Assembly: GCF_030272615.1 (NCBI RefSeq)
Contig: NC_081406.1
Location: 232,242,396-232,306,395, forward strand
Length of the DNA: 64,000 nt
Origin: Cryptomeria japonica
Taxonomy: Eukaryota > Streptophyta > Pinopsida > Cupressales > Cupressaceae
Direction: 5' to 3'
The position numbers were made by a program, and so were the translations under genes. Positions within the stretch are counted from its first letter, which is position 1. Each line of letters starts with the position of its first letter. The notes under the pieces were generated by a model, which did not search any database, was not told the origin of the DNA, and worked only from the letters and a program-made list of their open reading frames with translations. Shown here piece by piece: positions 1 to 10,882 of this stretch.

Positions 1-228
1 AGTTTGAAGATATTTATCGATTCTCCTTTCAAAAAAAAACTTTCCATTTTGATTTAATATCTCAATAATCTTTCAATATTCTATCAATATTCTCAAAAAA
101 AACTTTCTATTTTGGATTTATTTTGAGGATTTTTAGATATTTCTTAGATATTTTCTTCATTTTGGATTTAATTTTGAAATCTTTGTGGATTTTGTGACAT
201 CATGTTGACTTTTCAATGCGTAGGTGGA

Positions 229-880
229 CTTTGGAATTTTATCTCCATCTTTTCCAAGGTACGACGGACTTTGGAGACCTCTCCTCTTGGCCCTCTTCAA
301 GGCGAAATTTTGGCTAAGGCATGGGGCGGACTTTAGCCTTTGCTCCTTCATGGCCTCATAACCCTTGGCGGACTTTAGACTTGGCTCCTCCATGGCTTTC
401 TTACTTTGGGTGGACTTTGGTGGCCTCTCCCCTTGTGAAGATCTTGGGCGGACTTTGAACACATCTCCAGTATGGCCTAGGGCGGAGTTTAGACATCTAT
501 CCCACATGACTTCTCTAGCCTATGGCGGACTTTGAAGGTTGCTCCCAACACTTGGCAAGCTTGGGAGGACTTTGTTGTTAGCTCCCACATGACCTCTCTA
601 GGGTGTGGCAGACTTTAGGCATCCCTCTTCTTGCTTGGGCAGACTTTGGTGGTGTCCCCTACATGGCTTCCAATGCATACATGGCGGACTTTGATGGTTG
701 CTCCATGCAAGGCGGTCTTCAACACATCCCCTCATGGGCGGACTTTAGAGTGCTGGCCATCATGGCCTCTTCAACACATGGCGGACTTCTGGCTTAGCAC
801 CCATGTGACCCCCAAAGGCATGGCGGACTTTGAGGTGAGCACCCACACAGCCTCCTAAGGCATGGCGGACTTCAGGCAAG
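229..880. repeat. Irregular tandem array of GGCGGACTTTGG motifs
   Basis: About 16 copies of a 12-bp core (GGCGGACTTTGG and close variants, e.g. at 326, 367, 447, 523, 684, 738, 822, 864) recur every 30-60 bp. They are often preceded or followed by a TGGCCTC or GGCTCC block. In this LTR family the array occupies the place where other members have palindrome arrays. The short ORFs across it (for example 603-858) are translations of the repeat and not genes. Confidence 0.8.
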
Positions 881-1059
881 GCTCCTTCATGGCCTCTTTT
901 ACATCGTGGTGGGGTTTGAACCTGCAAAAATACTTCAAAACCCTTGTTAGCCAGACTTATAATAATTTTCAGAGAAATTTCAAAATTTCACAGTTTAGTC
1001 TAATTTAATCGGGTTAACTTGAAATTTGAAATCCATGCCTAGGTGGATCATCTGAAGCA

Positions 1060-1292
1060 GCAAAAAGCCTAAAATCTAGGGACTTAACTTTTTAGATCGA
1101 AACTTGGAATTTTCGAGTTCCGGTCGAAGCTTGTCAGTGGTGCAAGTGTAAACCCTAGGTTTGCATCCCAAAAAAGCAAAAAGCCTAAAATCTAGGGATT
1201 TAGCTTTTTTAGGTCAAAACTTGGAATTTTCAAGTTTCGGTCGAAGTTGGTCAGTGGTACAAGTGTAAACTCTAGGTTTGCATCCCGAAAAA
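1060..1292. repeat. 116-117-bp tandem duplication
   Basis: Two consecutive units (1060-1175 and 1176-1292), each starting GCAAAAAGCC and ending in TTTGCATCCC plus A-rich bases, are about 90% alike. A third partial start is seen at 1293. The repeat lies in the 5' part of the minus-strand giant LTR, upstream of the GGCGGACTTT array in element orientation. Confidence 0.8.
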
Positions 1293-1687
1293 GCAAAAAG
1301 CAGACATCCCTAAAAAATAGGAAAAACTTTCTAAAAATAGCCATACCGGGGATCGGGCTGAAAATGCCAAAAACGAAACTTCCTAAAAAATAGGAAAAAG
1401 CAAAAAAAACAAACTTTCTAAAAATAGAATGTTGTCCAAATTCATCCAAATCGATTGCGATCTTCGTCCTTTGGCCTTTCTAAGCACTCTGGTGGTGTTC
1501 ACGCTTCGGAATCACATAACTTGCAAAAACTAACTTTCAATCATTAGGGCCTGAAATGCTCTGACTTGGACAAGGCTTGGTGAAACTGCAACAAAAAGGT
1601 CATAGGACGCTAACAAAACCCTAGAAAGCAGGAAAAAATCAGAGGGTCCCCAGTAGCAATGGGCGATGTGTGAAAAAGGTCACAACA

Positions 1688-2533
1688 GTACCTTCTCATG
1701 CATCTAAGTCATCCTTAGTGTGAATGAAGCCTGAAGGAGTCCTTGTCCTGGCCTAATCTTCCTCCGACTTGATTTTGTTGATCTGCAAAGCAAACAAAAG
1801 ATGATTAAGTATACATAATATATTCATTCTAACATAGCATTTCTTACCTTAAATCATCAACAAGAATGTATTAGGATTAATTTCGCTTTGGATCCTCTCC
1901 AAGGACAGGACCTATAAAATGTGCTCTGGACCCTCTCCAAGGACAGGCCCTATAATGAGATTTTCGCTCTGGACCCTCTCCAAGGACAAGCCCTATAATG
2001 AGATTTTCGCTCTGGACCCTCTCCAAGGGTTAGGAGCGAAATTGACATTTTGTTCAATTTTCCTTCATAAAACTTCATTTGTCATCCCTTTTCTCATCAA
2101 AAAACAAGTTTTTTGCCTCCAAAAATGCTTAAGAATAGGTTTCGCTCAAGGGCCTAGGCAAAACAAAAGACCTCCTTGGAATTTCACTTCGGACCCTCAG
2201 GAAGGGTCAGGAGTGAAATTGGCATTTTTGGACAAATTCTTCACACTTTGAGACCACAACTCACTCAAATGCATGCCTAGGGATGCCTCTAAGTTCAATT
2301 GACCTCCATCAACGTTAGGCTTGATACAAAATTGAGAGCAAAATGAGGTTTCAAGAGAATTCGCTCTGGACCCTTTGGAAGGGTCAGGAGCTTAAGTGAA
2401 ATTCACTCTGGACCCTTTGGAAGGATCAGGATCGAAATTTGCCATTTAATCTTAATTCCATCACTTCCTTTGCTCCAATCCACCTTGCAAGGCAAGTATA
2501 CATCAATCTTCCCTCAACTACGCCATAGGAGCA
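1688..2533 (-). mobile_element. Giant-LTR family fragment (ii) with palindrome array
   Basis: In minus orientation this fragment carries CGCTCC..CCCT / AGGG..CAGAGCGAA palindromes. Plus-strand positions are near 1888, 1923, 1970, 2006, 2183, 2360 and 2402. A leader with a GTAAGAAATG donor-like and TTTGCAG acceptor-like pair follows (about 1780-1850). The order (array, intron-like segment, start of an A/G-rich exon) matches the units at 23891 and 29715. Its 5' end is missing where it meets Gypsy integrase at about 2530. Its other side is interrupted by member (i). It is a relic without coding capacity. Confidence 0.55.
1880..2440. repeat. GGACCC-type palindrome array, 177-bp period
   Basis: Imperfect palindromes, left arm TTCGCTCTGGACCCT and right arm AGGGTCAGGAGCGAA, occur singly at 2006, 2183 and 2360, exactly 177 bp apart. 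Clusters of close copies sit at 1888-2006 and 2360-2402. This matches the spacing class seen in the arrays at 24284 and 30158. Confidence 0.75.
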
Positions 2534-2716
2534 TCAATCTTTCATTCCCTTCCAAGAAAACCTCTCACGGATCTTATAAAACCGTTGATGACCAGCCAAG
2601 GGTGTATCATGAAAAGCTCTTAGTATCTTTTCGTTGACTTTAGATCCTTTGATTGAGAATATCCTATTCTTGCAATAGTTCAGCCCATCAATAATGGTGT
2701 ACCTATCATCATTCAC
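2534..2716 (-). pseudogene. Gypsy integrase N-terminal zinc-binding fragment
   Basis: The translated 60 residues end with HDTPLAGHQRFYKIRERFSW, the usual plant Gypsy integrase H2C2 zinc-finger entry (H...H half). The reading frame stops right after WKGMKD, before the CxxC half and before the DDE catalytic core, so the domain is cut. In an intact polyprotein this part binds LTR ends and helps integration. It follows the RNase H fragment in a different frame, overlapping by 4 bp, which indicates a frameshift. Identification by motif is solid; the fragment is non-functional. Confidence 0.8.
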
Positions 2717-3129
2717 TTTTGGTTCAAAAAGAATTTAAGACTATTATGATCAGTCATAACCATAAACATTCCACATACAAGATATTGCCTAAACTTGTTA
2801 AATACATGCATAATTGCCAACATTACCTTGTCATGGATAGAGTACCCCTTCTCCAAATTACTTAGTTTCCTACTCTCAAAAGCTATTGGGTATCCCTTTG
2901 AGTTTTGAGTTAAGATAGCCTCAGTTCCTTCTCTAGAAGCATCGCGCTCAACAATAAATGGAAGAGAAAAATTAGGAATTGCAAGCACTATGCGTGAACT
3001 CATTAGCTCAAGATTATTAAATGTTCTTTGAGCTTCTTCAGTCCAAGAAAATTAAATTAGTCAAGGAGGAAACAAGTTAAGAGAAGCCTTCGACAAATCT
3101 TCTATAATAATGACACAGCCCTAAGAACC
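2713..3129 (-). pseudogene. Gypsy RT thumb end / RNase H fragment
   Basis: Codons from 3003 downward give PNFSLPFIVERDASREG, then AFESRKLSNLEKGYSIHDK and TDHNSLKFFLNQK. This is the Ty3/Gypsy RNase H signature, with the first catalytic Asp in the DAS motif and the TDH motif retained. Upstream, 3129-3004 still shows YYRRFVEGFS, the connection just after RT, with a stop and frame changes. The piece is the direct continuation of the RT fragment at 10017-10870; the 6.9-kb unit 3130-10016 lies between them. RNase H removes the RNA strand during reverse transcription; this copy is dead. Confidence 0.88.
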
Positions 3130-3589
3130 TATTGTGACCTTTTCACATATCGCCCCATTACTAACGGGGACCCCCTCTTTTCCTGCTTTCTGCGTTGTTA
3201 GGTTAGGGTTTTGGCTGCTTAGTGGACAATTTTGTGTTTCCTGTGCCCGAGTCTCGGAGTTTTGATCATGCCTAGTGCCGTTTAGGGTTTTTGACGTTAT
3301 AGGATCAAGTTGCAAACGCTGATATTTTAATGATCCTAATTTTTGTCAAGTGTTCACCTTCTTGAGCGTTAACGTGTTTTTAAACATGCACATCGGTGAT
3401 TTTAAAGTGCCAAGGTATTTTTAGACCTTTTGGAGTTGTTTTCTCGCTCCTAGGTATTATTCAAGTTGATTTCGCACTTTATCTCGACAAATTTCCTTGT
3501 GTTTTCGCTCACATTTTTGGAAAATTTGCATAAGTCCAATCAAGTTTCAGAGTTTTCTTGCGATTTTGAGTGGTTAAAATGTCAAATTC

Positions 3590-4230
3590 CTAAGGGAAAT
3601 CCATATTCCATGCTAGAGGTGCTTTTCCCCTCATATTCCAGACTACCCATCCTTTTCCTCCACTCAAAATCCACACTACACATGGGTTTCCCCTGAAATC
3701 CATACTGGCTATGATTTTCCACCACTGTTTATCCATGCCTAGGTCGTTCTTCCCTGGAAGCATCAAATTTGACTACCTGACTGCCTTCGTTTTTCCACCA
3801 GGAGTGCAGACTGGAGTGCGGATGAAGTTGAGGAAGATCCATGCCTGGATCGATTTTCCACCAGGTATTTGTGATAAGTTAATGCGGATTTTTGTGTAGA
3901 CTCTCAGTCCATACCCAAGTTGATTTTCCACTGAGAGCAATATGATGAGTTTTGAGTCTGGATTTTCATCCAGACTGAGGTTGAAATTCCACCAAGGAGT
4001 GTTTTTTTTGCAAATGAAGTGAATTTTTGTGTGGATTCTTTATCCATGCACATATCGATTTTCCCCTAGCCTATTTTATGTGCATTTTGATGAGTTTTAG
4101 CATGGATTTTTATCCATACTAATATCGATTTTCCCTTGTGGGGAATATTTTGGTGTTTTAAATGATTTTTAATGGGATTTCTTAATCCCTACCTATATCA
4201 ATTTTCCTCAGAGGCTCAATTTTGACTCAA
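3590..4230. repeat. Degenerate array of CCATxCCTxxxTCGATTTTCC motifs
   Basis: At least eight degenerate copies of a unit reading roughly TCCATGCCT, a few bases, then CGATTTTCCACCAGG recur about every 60-75 bp (near 3690, 3735, 3838, 3906, 3964, 4041, 4109, 4186). The flanking CCTGG and CCAGG halves make some copies weakly palindromic. The array lies upstream of the first TATA of the unit, in the position held by palindrome arrays in sister units. Confidence 0.6.
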
Positions 4231-4381
4231 AATTGAAATATTTAATAAATGAGCCCCATTTTAATTGTTTTTTAAATGATGATTGACGATTATTTAAAAT
4301 TTTAAAAACAAAATTAAATAATTTGCAATGAGCATTTAATGTTTTTACCCTTCTAGAAGCAAGTTAGTTTTACCAAACAAG

Positions 4382-4389
4382 TATATAAG
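4382..4389 (+). promoter_or_regulatory. TATA-like box, upstream promoter of unit (iii)
   Basis: TATATAAG lies about 1.36 kb upstream of the decayed ORF start. The same arrangement (array, TATA, AG-rich leader, long intron-like segment) is seen at 26277 in unit v and 31606 in unit vi. Assignment rests on motif and conserved position only. Confidence 0.5.
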
Positions 4390-5745
4390 CAAGTGTTTTA
4401 TCCCACATTGCTTGTGTGGTGAAAGTGAGAGGCAAAAGCAAGTATAAGAGAGGTGTCTCCAACAATATTTTATTATTGAGTTTGCTAGGTGTCTCCATGT
4501 TTGACGATTTTTCTCTCTTATTGGCGAATTTTGGCGAAGTGTTGAGGTGAAGTGTTTGATTGAAGGCCTCCATTTTTTCCAGCTTGGCAATCTTCTCCAT
4601 TGCTGCCATTGAAGATCATTTCCAAATTTTCGATTTTTGGAGAAGTTCGGCATTTTTGGTGAAAATCACGATTTTGTGGAAATTGGTGATTTTTGGTGTT
4701 TGATGACTTTGGCGATTTTCCTTGCCTCCACCATTATTGCTGGCTGCCCCAGACCTTTAAGTTGCAGATTGTGTTGCAAATTCGAACTTGATTGAAGACA
4801 TTTTCAGATTTTCAAGAATGGCGCCATAGCTGAAAATTTCGATTTTATTTTGGCAAGTGTTTGTTCCCTTGTTTGGGGTGGATTCCTTTCACACTTGGTG
4901 GCTGCCATCATTCCCAACTTGCTGATATGTTGCAGATCTGAGTTTGTCCTCCATTATTGCAGCTTGTTTGACTTCCATAGTTGGCTGGAAAATCAATTTT
5001 CAGACTTATACCTTGTTCCCAGCTATTTTGTGCCTTGAGCGATTTTATCCAAGGAGCTGATTGGAGGCATTTTCAATCAATTTTCAGAGTTATCTTCCAT
5101 TGTTGCAGACCTGAAACTCCATTGCAAGAGTGCTGTCCTCATGAAAACAATTTTTTCCAGCCACCTACCTACCTTGCAATTTCACTTGGGAAGCATTCTT
5201 GCTTCATTTCGGGGTTTATTTCTGAGTATTTTATCATTCCTAAGTCTGAAAACTTCATTTCTAGATTTGTCTTCAGACTAAGTTTTCATTTCCAGCCCTA
5301 CATACATGCTCAAATTTTCTTGTGTTTGCCTTGGAAGGTTGATTCTCATCAATTTATGCATATCTAGATGATTGCAACATGTTTTAAAAGTTTAATTTTC
5401 AGGTTGTCTTTAGATTTCGTTGACCTCCATTGTTGATTGCGGAAGGTGTCCTCAGACATACTTCGTGTGAAAACACAACCTTTCACACCTTTCCTTAGTC
5501 ATCGTTGATCCGGTATACTCCTTTGCACTTTAGTTTGCATAATTTCTAAGTATAAGGAGGTATTAATGAATTTTATAGAGGGTTTCCATGCCCTAACGTT
5601 GTCACATTTTGAATCTAATTGTCAAGATCTACCAAGAGTGTGGACTATTTTCCCGACTTTATGCTCTAATTAGCTTAAAATCTTTAGGAAATCAGGAATT
5701 TTATTTATTTTCCTAAGTTCTAACTTCAAGCTTCGTACAGGTGAG

Positions 5746-8700
5746 ATGTCGAAGTCCAGATTTAAGGAAAGGAAAGAACTACTGAAGATACTGGAGACTG
5801 GATTTTATCCAGAGCCCAAGATTTCATCCAGATGGAAGGAGATCACAGATACAAACATGCATTTCTGGACTTGAACCAGATGCGACAGCAGATGTTCGGA
5901 GTCGAAAATCAGATTCGTTCTCTGGCATATGTGAACATTATGAAGAGTGGTATTTTTCATGCCTTTTGGAGCACAAAGGGTCCCATCTCATATCATTTTA
6001 GGACAGTCCATACAATGCAGTGAGCTTATCCTGGAGTGTGCACGATATTATGATCCTCTCACTCGAATGATCAAAACTCCTAAGGGCATTGTTATTGCCT
6101 ACCTTGCTGAGGTGTTCGGAATTTCACGCGGAATAGATATGAAGGATACGACCAAGGATAAATATAAAGAGCGGTACACGAAGAAGATGGGTGCTTGCAA
6201 GAATATGGTAAACAAAGAGTGGATGATTGAGCCTAGGCTTCATCATTCCAAGGCTCCCAAGACACTCATGTGCACAGACTTCAAAGAGTGGTATAGTGAC
6301 TTAATATTCCTACTCAACAGAGTGATGGGGATGCCAGAGGGTGCAATATTCGATGGATGGATGTTCTATTTCATCCAGGATTGTTTTAGCGATTAGTAAA
6401 TTGGTCTACGATTATAAGTGACAATCTGGACTTTCAGTTGAGGAATGTAGAGCGGTCCAAGTTATTCGCCATGACTTCCCACTTGGTATACCTGCTTGCA
6501 CGGTTCATTTCATACAAAGGATTGATATGCAAAGGTGAAGTCGGGAATGGGCAAGGACAATTCAGGAGTCATGAGTGCTATCCCTAGCTGAGCATATACA
6601 AAATTGAAGACTATAAGAGAGTGAATGATGTATTCACTATGTACATCACGCGGATGCTGCAAGGCGGAATCCACAGAAGATTGTCTAAGGAGGCAACAAA
6701 GCTAATAGAGAAATATGGATCGTGATATATTCAGTTTCCCACCTTCATGTACCTTAGGATTCATGGGTTTCAATCCGAACCCTACAAGCTTCCTAGGTAT
6801 CCGTCCGACAGAATGATCTTGTTGGAAGTGGTGAGACAACTTCTAGGGTTTGATGCCATTCAAAGAGAGAAGCACAGGACAGGCATGGCATTCTCTATTT
6901 CAGTTGGGAAGACATCAGAGGTTTGCCAGTCTGCCTTAGCCACCAGCATTGCGAGTGAGGAGCTTGCATTCTATCAATTTCCAACCTTCAAGAAAAGAGA
7001 AAGACTTGATCCAGACAAGAAAGTTGGAAGGATCATGGGAGAGAAGTTCATCCACAAAGTAGACATAGAAGATTATTGGGCCAACCTGATGGACGAGCAA
7101 GTAGTGAAGAGAAGAATGTGGTCCAGAATATCAGTGGATTTCATGAGGAAGTGTGGACTTTTCCTCATTCTTGATCAGGTGTTAGATGACAAGGATCATA
7201 CGCATCCACAATATGAGAATGAAATGAAGAAGACAATCCTATTGCCTAATTGGTTAGAGTCAGAAGAAATTGACCTGAACGTATTGATGAGAGAGGTCTT
7301 GAGTTTCTCCTGTGCATGGGTAGATATACAGATGAATAAGTTAGTTGATATGGGTGTTCCCTTCACTTATGAAAAGATGAAGCCGGAAGAGTCTACTTCC
7401 AAAGATGATCAGAGGACTATCAGTGATGTCAGGATTCATGCAGACGAAGAGAGTTAAGCTCCCAAGAGAAGGAAGAACACGCCAAGAGAAGTCAAGGCCA
7501 GAGGGAAGAAGATTTGAGGAGGTGAAGAAGAAGAAACAAAAGACTATCTTTCCTCCACCTATCATTCCTTCACCACCTCTCAGTGTCTCATCAATTGAGG
7601 TAATTGAAATAACAGAGCAGAATAAGGAAACCCAACAATGTTCCAACATAGTGACACTACCAGAGAATATTCAGGAGTTACATGCCACAACAACATCTGC
7701 ACCTCCAAATGAGAATGATGATCAGTCGAGATCCCCTACTGTCCTTTTGGAAGTTAGTTTGGGAAATGAAATATACGATTTGACCATGGATAATCTTGAT
7801 GATGATGTTGATGTTATCTCGGCATTGAGAGGACTTGATCGAGAAATGTGTCTCGATGATGGTATGGAGATGGCCGCTATTCCTGATTGGCTGATGAGAA
7901 GTATGGAGAAAAGTAAGAAAATGATAGAAGTACAGCCTATTGATGACATTGATGATTACCTAGCTAGGAGTGCTAAGGAGAAGGAACCCAAGAGAGCGGA
8001 GATTTTGTCGCACATAGTTAGAGATGAGACAGGAATGCGGATTGCACAGGTTGCTGTTCCTGTTGCAGGCGTGACAGCGGACATTGCTACTCCTATGGAT
8101 TTCCAGATCACTTCAGTTGCCCTTGGTCGTACATCAAGAGAGCAATAGTTTCAAGAGGTTGGTGATAACCTCAAGGCGATCGACGCAAGGTTAGATAGAG
8201 AAATTGCAGAGAAGGAAAAGTATAGAGAAGAGAATATCAAACTTAGAGAGTATATTGCAGGGATAATGCGTGAAAATCCCACCCTTATTTCCCCTATTGC
8301 AGTTGACCATGGAATACATTAACACTATGAGGCAATGAGAGATACACTCTCGGAGGTGGAAAAGTGGATTGAGAGTGCAAGAAAGTAGGCAGATGATTTC
8401 CTTACTCAGTTTGTCCAGGCATATGATAGGACAAAAGGGCTCGTGTTTAGAATCCAGTATTTGGAGGGAGTTTGGGAAGAATTCCGGCCTATTCAGGAGA
8501 AGACTATTCCATGCCTCTAGGCTTTGAAGAAGATTCCTAATTCCACCTTGGTCAGCGAAAACATTGTGCATAGTGGAGACGGATACGATTTCCATGGCTG
8601 GTATTGTTCATTGGCCGTGAAGGGATAAACTTATGAGAACGCCTAGTCGAGTTGTATGGAGATGGAGGGGTTGATTCAGAACATTCAGATGAAGATCCTT

Positions 8701-9042
8701 GCCTCAATTGAGGAATTATTGGGTTTTGATGTTAGTGATGCTAGTGGTTTACACTAAGCCGAATTAAGAGACAAGATGAAATTTATGTATTTTTGCTAGT
8801 TGGACTCTTTGAAGAAGAGTCAGATAGACGACTTGGTCTCTTTGTTGACACATGTTCATAGTTCGCAAAAGCTCATGCCAGATTGGGAGAACACTTTGGA
8901 TGCTTGCTTAGATTCACTGGATGTGATTGATTTACAGCAGGATACCTTGCCTAACATTTCCATGGAGGAGTTAGATTCAGTATTGGCTAGATTCTTGGAG
9001 TATGCTGAGAGAGAGAGAGAGATGCAGGGAAGAATCTTCTAG
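5746..9042 (+). pseudogene. Decayed long ORF of unknown family in giant LTR
   Basis: An ATG at 5746 follows TACAG|GTGAG and opens MSKSRFKERK. Homologous-looking coding sequence continues through frames 1, 3, 1, 3 and 1 to the stop at 9040, originally close to 1,100 codons. Open blocks: 5947-6396, about 6402-7457 and 7405-8145, then a frame-1 tail to 9042 with stops at 8146, 8320, 8386, 8518, 8626, 8644, 8755 and 8797. Two further stops lie at 6585 and 6723. Visible traits: an N-terminal globular part, a basic Lys/Arg run near 7465-7545, an acidic DDDVD stretch near 7797, and a probable coiled coil (IDARLDREIAEKEKYREEN, about 8180-8230). There is no zinc knuckle, protease, RT or integrase motif. 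I do not recognise the family and assign no function. Confidence 0.7.
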
Positions 9043-9200
9043 AAGATTCCCTATTTGATGACTAGGTATCTTTTTATTGGGCCATATGTTGGTGGCGCCA
9101 TTTTTGATGTAAACCCTAATTAGGGCAATTCTAGGGTTTTGTTGGCATGATCTTGGCCGTTGATCTTGTATCAATCTTGGCCATCCATTTTGTAAGAGAC

Positions 9201-9208
9201 TATATATA
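9201..9208 (+). promoter_or_regulatory. Second TATA-like box near 3' end of unit (iii)
   Basis: TATATATA lies in AAGAGACTATATATACCTCC, about 815 bp before the unit's end and about 90 bp after an AAACCCTAATTAGGG block. The equivalent CTATATAAGC boxes occur at 27322 and 32643 in sister units, each after the same block. This may be the ordinary LTR promoter (U3/R), with the upstream TATA serving the embedded gene. Confidence 0.5.
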
Positions 9209-10016
9209 CCTCCTTGTCTCTCATTTGTAAGAGAGTTTTTGTAAAATTGTTGGTATATGCTGCAACTATTTGAATCATAATCATTGTTCAATTGTTGGTG
9301 ATTTTGTTCTTCAAGTGTTGTCTTTGCATTCATGGTTCTCAATTCCTCTAAGTTAGATTAGAATTTATTTTCATTAATGTTAGATTGAGTGAAAGATTTG
9401 TTGAATATATTTGTGATGAATCCTTAATCCATACCACTAGCCTCTTGCCGCTGGTAAGTGCGCCTTGTGTGGTCAACTGGAAATTTGAGTAAGCTTAACT
9501 TCAACTATTATGCAACCTTTGACAAGCATCAACTTGGATGGTGTCAATGTGTGATGGTAATAGTCTGAAAATCCTTAAGTATACCTTAGACGATTGCACT
9601 AAGTTTGTGTCAATACCTATTTGTGAGACGTTGCCTAGTTTGATTCCACTAGATCTGTTCACCATTTCCTACATTCCTAGGCTTAGAATAGATTTCTTGA
9701 ACCCTATTCCTTTTGCCCATTTTTTTAATAAGAATTAAGTCCGGAGCTTCATTGATAAATCCTAAGCTGTCAGTACACCTATGCCGCATCTTCATAATCG
9801 AAGAAGATAATCCTAACATTTGCGTAAGTCCCCAAGTGAAGACAACAATTCACATCGACCATTGAGTTACCCACTTGTCAAGACCTGACATGTAGAAACC
9901 TTGGAATCATTTTAGTTGATCTTATCCTTAGCATCTGAGGTGATTTTGTTCAAGAGAGGGTAAATTACCTTGGTATTTTATTATGTAATGTTATGTCCAT
10001 AAAACTCACATCAACA

Positions 10017-10870
10017 AAACCCTCGTAAATAAGTAAGATTAGTTGGTGGAGGCCAATCCAAGATTGCTCGAATCTTCTGTTGATCAACTTGCACTCCTTG
10101 AGAACTTATGACATGCCTCAACTATAATATTTTAGTCAACCCAAACTCACATTTTGATAACTTGGCATAAAAGGAATTCTGCTCTAAGATGCCCAAAATC
10201 TGTATCCAAGTGCTCTAGGTGCTCTTTCGAAGTTTTACTGTAAATCTAGATATCATCAAAGAATACTAAAACAATTTTTTTGAGTTGTCTACTGAATACC
10301 TTATTCATGCAAGATTGGAAAGTTGCAGGTGTATTTGTGAGGCCAAATGGCATGACAAGGAATTCAAAATGTCCATAATGGCATCGAAAAGCTGTCTTTT
10401 CTACATCCTCCTTCCTCATGCAGATTTGGTGGTAGCCCGACCTTTCATTAGTCTTTGAAAAATATACTGCTCCATGTAACTCATCAATGAGTTCATCTAT
10501 CCTTGGAATGAGATATGTATTCTTGATGGTCTTCTTATTTAATGCTCTATAATCTATACACATTCTCCTTGTACCATCCTCCTTTTTTCACAAGAACCAC
10601 ATATGAAGCAAATGGACTAGAGCTTGGCCTTATAAGACCCATATCAAGAAGTTCTTTGATTGTCTTCTCTATTTCCTCCTTATATCCCCTTGGATGACAA
10701 TAGGGAGTTGTGATAATAGGTTTGGCACCCTGCTCTAATTCAATAACTAGCTCAAATCCCAAGGGTAAATAATTGAAAACTAGACTATGCTTATCAAGAA
10801 TTGATTGAATTTCAAAATGATTTTTACCTTGTTTCTTAGAAGAACTTGTGGTGTGGACAAAGATTGCCAC
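10017..10870 (-). pseudogene. Gypsy A reverse transcriptase fragment
   Basis: Two overlapping frames cover the RT palm. 10870-10547 has IEKTIKELLDMGLIRPSSSP and [10 protein letters not shown]. 10563-10246 has [31 protein letters not shown] and the catalytic box VFFDDI. The palm continues (with shifts) as FYAKLSKCEFG and LRGF up to the insertion point at 10017. The FFDD active site is intact, but there is a frameshift near 10555 and a stop straight after VFFDDI. It joins the RNase H piece at 3129. In a live element this enzyme copies the RNA genome; this copy cannot. Confidence 0.9.
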
Positions 10871-10882
10871 TACCCATGCTAT

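Larger units (their letters stand above)
1..1687 (-). mobile_element. Giant-LTR family member (i), 5' part, cut by window edge
   Basis: Read on the minus strand, this unit begins at 1687 with TGTTGTGACC, then TTTTTCACACATCGCCC and a GGGGACCC block. The same opening is found at 3130, 23891 and 29715. It runs leftward out of the window, so its 3' end is not seen. It carries a 116-bp tandem duplication and then an array of GGCGGACTTT motifs. It appears to have inserted into another member of the same superfamily, next to GTACC at 1688-1692. No coding region is visible. Whether this is a solo LTR or part of a full element cannot be decided here. Confidence 0.7.
3130..10016 (+). mobile_element. 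Giant-LTR family unit (iii), 6.9 kb, gene-bearing
   Basis: The unit starts TATTGTGACC (canonical TGTTGTGACG elsewhere) and ends CTCACATCAACA. The flanks are GAACC (3125-3129) and AAACC (10017-10021), a 5-bp target duplication with one mismatch. Removing the unit and one flank restores a continuous Gypsy frame across ..LRGF and LGL.., which proves a clean insertion. Internal order: hairpin-bearing 5' end, 70-bp motif array (3590-4230), TATA (4382), leader, donor- and acceptor-like signals, a long decayed ORF (5746-9042), a second TATA (9201), then a 3' part shared with members iv, v and vi. It contains no RT, integrase or internal LTR copy. It is either a very long solo LTR carrying a gene or a different single-unit element. 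Confidence 0.85.

Noticed and set aside
7341-7649. 102-codon minus-strand ORF
   Set aside because: Shadow of the plus-strand decayed gene; no motif.
5746-9042. Calling the unknown ORF a gag or a transposase
   Set aside because: No zinc knuckle, capsid block, protease, DDE or other catalytic motif could be found, so naming it would be a guess.
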